Below are positions 63,358 to 64,000 of a stretch of DNA of 64,000 nucleotides, piece by piece. The stretch lies in the NCBI GenBank assembly GCA_022769185.1, contig JALEKG010000009.1:1-64000 (forward strand). Reading direction: 5' to 3'. The translations under genes and the position numbers were made by a program. Below the pieces are notes generated by a model. The model saw nothing but the letters and a program-made list of their open reading frames with translations. It had not been told where the DNA came from and ran no database searches. Numbering within the stretch: the first letter of the stretch is position 1; each line of letters opens with the position of its first letter. The stretch is from Dorea sp. Lineage in GTDB: Bacteria > Bacillota > Clostridia > Lachnospirales > Lachnospiraceae.

Positions 63358-63637
63358 AAGAGATGCGGATGTGATCTGCCAGCATAATAAGGATGGTACG
63401 ATCATTCCTTTAAAAATCAGAATCAAAGATGATGATGGAGAATCCCAGACATATTCTATCAAGAGTTACAAGGATTTATCCACGAAGGGTGACTTTGTGC
63501 TGCCGAATGGCGTCGGCATATCCGGCAGGCACTTGTGGTCATTTGAGTGCAAAATTCAGGTATTTAATCTGTTGAAGCGGATTAGGCTGTTTTATAATAC
63601 AGTGGACGGGCGCTGGAAGGTACAGCTTCTGGAATAG
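63347..63637 (+). CDS. Small protein of unknown function, third gene of the SOS operon
   Basis: A 96-residue protein with predicted beta strands (ADVICQHNKDGTIIPLKIRIKDDDGESQTYSIKSYKDL) and a helical end (FNLLKRIRLFYNTVDGRWKVQLLE). It overlaps the YolD-like gene by 11 bases, without a strong ribosome site of its own, so translational coupling is expected. I do not recognise a named family. It should be induced with the polymerase after DNA damage. Confidence 0.65.
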   Translation: MTNERDADVICQHNKDGTIIPLKIRIKDDDGESQTYSIKSYKDLSTKGDFVLPNGVGISGRHLWSFECKIQVFNLLKRIRLFYNTVDGRWKVQLLE

Positions 63638-63643
63638 TAAATA

Positions 63644-63740
63644 TTAAAAGTCATTGTTTTTCTTCAGGTATTCTCCAGGTGTCATCCCGTAATTCTTCTA
63701 ATGGAGTGGATGATGCCGATTTTATTGACAAGTTAAGTAT
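63644..63740 (-). pseudogene. Decayed end of an AraC-family regulator
   Basis: On the minus strand the codons NYGMTPGEYLKKNN followed by TAA match the very end of many AraC-type helix-turn-helix domains (usually ITGMTPGEYRK). The residues before, read in another frame, give HSIRRITG, and the first frame has a TAG, so the piece has a frameshift and nothing upstream. Only this remnant remains. Confidence 0.5.
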
Positions 63741-63753
63741 ATTATTGTATATT
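63725..63753 (+). promoter_or_regulatory. Promoter-like element before the right-edge inverted repeats
   Basis: Perfect TTGACA, 17-base spacer, TATATT, directed to the right. A transcript from here would begin at about 63760 and reach the gene at 63993. Confidence 0.6.
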
Positions 63754-63761
63754 TACATAAA

Positions 63762-63928
63762 CAGACAATGGTTCTATACTGAGAAACTATTGCAGAAATA
63801 ATATCTTTTCGGCTTTTGTTATGAAAGTTGTAATTTCTATTTTGTTGATGTATTCTATCCCTGACTCGGGAAATATTCAATGGTAACCGTTAAAATATAA
63901 AAACTTTATTTCACCATTCCATTGTCTG
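63762..63928. repeat. Inner/outer inverted repeat pair A: CAGACAATGG / CCATTGTCTG
   Basis: Ten-base perfect arms at 63762-63771 and 63919-63928. Because pair B uses 63774-63790 and 63957-63973, the two pairs are interleaved and cannot both be drawn as one nested stem. Confidence 0.5.
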
Positions 63929-63973
63929 AAATTTTACTTTTTGGTATAGTTAATATATAGTTTCTCTGTATAG
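63774..63973. repeat. Inverted repeat pair B flanking about 166 bases before the last gene
   Basis: CTATACTGAGAAACTAT (63774-63790) and ATAGTTTCTCTGTATAG (63957-63973) are complementary at 16 of 17 positions. The right arm contains the TATAGT -10 of the promoter at 63933-63961. Arms of this kind around a promoter are the plan of invertible DNA switches in gut bacteria. Confidence 0.55.
63933..63961 (+). promoter_or_regulatory. Candidate promoter inside/at the edge of repeat B
   Basis: TTTACT, 17-base spacer, TATAGT, about 30 bases before the start at 63993, its -10 overlapping the right arm of repeat B. Confidence 0.4.
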
Positions 63974-63992
63974 TTGACGGAAAGGAGACTAT

Positions 63993-64000
63993 ATGGGAAA
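63993..64000 (+). CDS. Start of a gene cut by the window edge
   Basis: ATGGGAAA follows AAAGGAG by 8 bases, so a gene very likely starts here, but only two to three codons are inside the window. Nothing can be said of its product. Confidence 0.55.

Overview
The window looks like a chromosome segment of a low-to-mid GC, spore-forming anaerobic Firmicute, most likely family Lachnospiraceae (Dorea/Mediterraneibacter-like; the genus is inference). The grounds are strong AGGAGG ribosome sites, sigma-A type promoters, a yaaT/ricT sporulation-family gene, a V/A-type ATPase operon, CIRCE-controlled groESL, an oxygen-sensitive class III ribonucleotide reductase, TRAP and CUT1 sugar-type transporters and several families (TSCPD, DUF6512, DUF1002, beta-propeller anti-sigma) typical of gut clostridia. 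No phage, insertion sequence, CRISPR array or rRNA operon was seen. One tRNA gene (Lys, CTT) is present.

Layout. 0.2-9.4 kb: TSCPD protein, MTA/SAH nucleosidase, a membrane protein, then a housekeeping run matching the Bacillus yaaO-tmk-holB-yaaT-yabB-rsmI order but with a guanylate-kinase-like gene where tmk would be, then an orphan UgpC/MsmX ATPase. 9.5-16.3 kb: PucR-type regulator with an aconitase-family hydratase, a lipoprotein, and an ECF sigma factor followed by a membrane-anchored beta-propeller protein (probable anti-sigma). 16.3-17.3 kb: an AT-rich stretch with a consensus promoter, decayed coding fragments and a terminator. 17.3-21.1 kb: a very unusual 1255-residue protein (TPR, Ala-Lys-Glu coiled coil, degenerate acyl-CoA-synthetase lobe, acidic repeats, degenerate AAA module). 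21-25.7 kb: glgB, then on the minus strand a DUF1002 protein, a thioredoxin, a tiny Cys-rich ORF and trmB. 26-34.5 kb: a nine-gene V-type ATPase operon.

34.7-41 kb: a LacI regulator with three matching operators around itself and a yia-like operon (YhcH/YiaL, YiaK, TRAP DctPQM, ribulose-phosphate-epimerase-like); dctP carries an in-frame TAG. 41-44.5 kb (minus): an amidohydrolase/ATC-hydrolase/proC operon with a perfect dyad at its promoter, and DUF6512. 44.6-54 kb: tRNA-Lys, a DUF6282 remnant, an RpiR regulator, then MATE, CUT1 ABC transporter, PHP phosphoesterase, HAD phosphatase and UgpC genes that look like one uptake-and-dephosphorylation system. 54-61.4 kb: MarR, groESL, MarR plus citrate synthase, nrdD. 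61.4-63.6 kb: an SOS operon (Y-family polymerase, YolD-like, small unknown protein) behind a LexA box. 63.6-64 kb: an AraC-type remnant, then a gene starting at the very edge, preceded by inverted repeats that could be an invertible promoter or an RNA switch.

The most unusual items are the 17.3-21.1 kb protein, the inverted repeats at the right edge, the premature stop in dctP, and the undescribed-looking dyad/operator at the ATC hydrolase operon.
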